From CAZFBR01 sp035353495 [NCBI: uncultured bacterium] (GTDB lineage Bacteria > DAOPZR01): a stretch of 6,674 nucleotides of DNA. A program made the translations under genes and the position numbers. Shown here piece after piece: positions 6,121-6,674 of this stretch; positions within the stretch are counted from its first letter, which is position 1; each line of letters begins with the position of its first letter. The stretch spans positions 1-6,674 of the forward strand of contig CAZFBR010000194.1 in NCBI GenBank assembly GCA_964517215.1. The letters run 5' to 3'. Under the pieces are notes generated by a model. The model made no database searches. It saw only the letters and a list, made by a program, of their open reading frames with translations, and had not been told where the DNA came from.

Positions 6121-6238
6121 CATCCTCCTCGTCGTCAAAAAAGACGTCATCACCCTCGCCGTCATCAGCGGCGCCGGCCGCGAACAACGGGAGCAGCGCT
6201 GCGGCGAACAGCAGCAGCGCCAGCGCGGCAGCGGTCAT
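6110..6238 (-). CDS. 42-aa peptide: hydrophobic helix plus strongly acidic tail
   Basis: A short gene between the first BMC-P and the nucleotidase. The protein starts MTAAALALLLFAAALLPLFA, continues AGAA, then has an 18-residue tail (25-42) in which 12 residues are Asp or Glu, interrupted by VFF. Support for it being real: an ideal GGAGG (6248-6244) 5 nt before the ATG; the ATG directly follows the BMC-P stop TAG; and its 3' end overlaps the nucleotidase start in another frame, the acidic EEDDG codons doubling as that gene's ribosome site. The N-terminus has no Lys/Arg, so it is either a signal peptide with an atypical n-region (possible AxA-type cleavage near 20-24) or a transmembrane anchor. 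Function unknown; an acidic tail could bind metal ions or a basic partner, but that is speculation. Confidence 0.65.
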   Translation of the reverse strand: MTAAALALLLFAAALLPLFAAGAADDGEGDDVFFDDEEDDGE

Positions 6239-6514
6239 CTACGCCTCCGGCCGGTAATCAATGTCGTCAACAATCCCCACCACGCCGCGATCGATCGAGG
6301 CGGCATCCTTGCCCCAGGGAAACGTTGCCTCGCGGCCGCGGGCGAGCAGGACGATATCGCCCGGACCTGCGCCCATATTGTCGGCGGCGATCATCGGCTT
6401 GCCGGTCTCTTTGCGGTCGAAGGTCAGCGGCTGCACGGTGAGCAGCTTGACCCCGCGATAGCGCGCTTCCTTGTGGGTGCTGGTGACCGTGCCGATAACC
6501 CGCGCGATGATCAT
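6239..6514 (-). CDS. BMC-P pentameric shell protein (EutN/CcmL family)
   Basis: A 91-residue vertex protein of a microcompartment shell, first gene of the visible operon. Seen: MIIARVIGTVTSTHK (1-15), VKLLTVQPLTFDR (22-34), MIAADNMGAGPGDIVLLARG (41-60) and DRGVVGIVDDIDY (75-87), the full set of EutN/CcmL strands with no tail. Start: ATG at 6514-6512 is preceded by GAGGGG (6527-6522) at 7-nt spacing. The stop TAG abuts the ATG of the 42-aa gene. It differs from the second BMC-P in many positions, so the two are paralogs of old divergence, not a recent duplication. The operon probably continues upstream beyond the window, or its promoter lies there; no good promoter is seen between 6515 and 6674. 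Confidence 0.93.
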   Translation of the reverse strand: MIIARVIGTVTSTHKEARYRGVKLLTVQPLTFDRKETGKPMIAADNMGAGPGDIVLLARGREATFPWGKDAASIDRGVVGIVDDIDYRPEA

Positions 6515-6546
6515 GTGCTATCCCCTCACCTGCCGCTGCGCGGCGT

Positions 6547-6623
6547 CCTCTCCCGGCGGGAGAGGGAAACACGTCCTCTTCCGGCGGAAGAGCGCAACCC
6601 TTCCGCTGACTGCGGGAGAGGGG
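6547..6623. repeat. Cluster of short palindromes upstream of the BMC operon
   Basis: Two near-identical hairpins lie 28 bp apart. The first has an 8-bp stem (6547-6554 with 6558-6565), the second a 7-bp stem (6576-6582 with 6586-6592); both have the loop GGC and are preceded by CGTC or GTC. They differ by one base pair, C-G (6552/6560) in the first and T-A (6580/6588) in the second, so pairing is kept. A degenerate third copy with a longer loop spans about 6598-6623. The look is that of CCTCTCCC-type intergenic palindromes (REP-like). They could also act as a leader structure of the operon mRNA. The remaining sequence, 6624-6674, shows nothing recognisable. Confidence 0.6.
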
Positions 6624-6674
6624 TACTGATCCGCTCCCTGGAGGGGTGGGCGGGAACGGCGCCACCGGCGTCGC

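Noticed and set aside
6121-6165. Upstream ATG (6165) giving a 534-aa nucleotidase
   Set aside because: No ribosome site precedes it, and the extra residues would push the hydrophobic signal segment away from the N-terminus; the GAGGAGG before 6123 and the lipobox support the shorter form.
4432-6441. 669-codon + strand open frame opposite the nucleotidase
   Set aside because: A long but low-complexity Arg/Ala/Gly/His-rich translation. It spans several genes on the other strand that carry clear family motifs, so it is a GC-bias artefact.
6267-6665. 132-codon - strand open frame overlapping the first BMC-P
   Set aside because: Pro/Arg-rich out-of-frame translation through the hairpin repeats and the BMC-P gene; no motif or ribosome site.

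Overview
The window looks like GC-rich DNA from a Gram-negative bacterium: it has an outer-membrane porin and a lipoprotein with an OM-type lipobox. No ribosomal or taxonomic marker is present, so I do not name a lineage. It falls into three parts.

Left (1-1120, + strand): the 3' two thirds or more of an OprO/OprP-like porin gene, cut by the window edge and closed by a strong intrinsic terminator. Middle (1121-2302, + strand, visibly less GC-rich): a compact type II toxin-antitoxin module. It has a ribbon-helix-helix antitoxin and a RelE/ParE toxin overlapping by 10 nt, behind a promoter that carries an 11-bp tandem repeat. A headless PIN-domain toxin remnant follows. This part looks acquired.

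Right (2411-6674, - strand, read from right to left): an operon-like string of six genes belonging to a bacterial microcompartment (BMC) locus. The order is BMC-P pentamer, 42-aa acidic-tailed membrane or secreted peptide, 5'-nucleotidase lipoprotein, 66-aa single-pass membrane protein, second BMC-P pentamer, and a 482-aa fusion with an N-terminal encapsulation-peptide-like helix, an FMN-type flavoprotein domain, a four-cysteine motif and deoxyribose-phosphate aldolase (DeoC). A terminator closes the string 15 nt after the fusion gene. Four genes touch or overlap their neighbours, implying one transcript and translational coupling.

Working model (inference): this is a DeoC-type metabolosome, the kind called 'sugar phosphate utilizing' (SPU) in BMC surveys. 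The surface lipoprotein would dephosphorylate nucleotides, perhaps from DNA debris. Nucleosides would enter the cell and be converted by enzymes not in this window to 2-deoxyribose 5-phosphate, and the encapsulated fusion would cleave this to glyceraldehyde 3-phosphate and acetaldehyde inside the shell. The hexameric shell proteins, aldehyde dehydrogenase and phosphotransacylase are not here and are expected upstream of the operon, beyond position 6674. The two tiny membrane proteins within the operon have no function I recognise.
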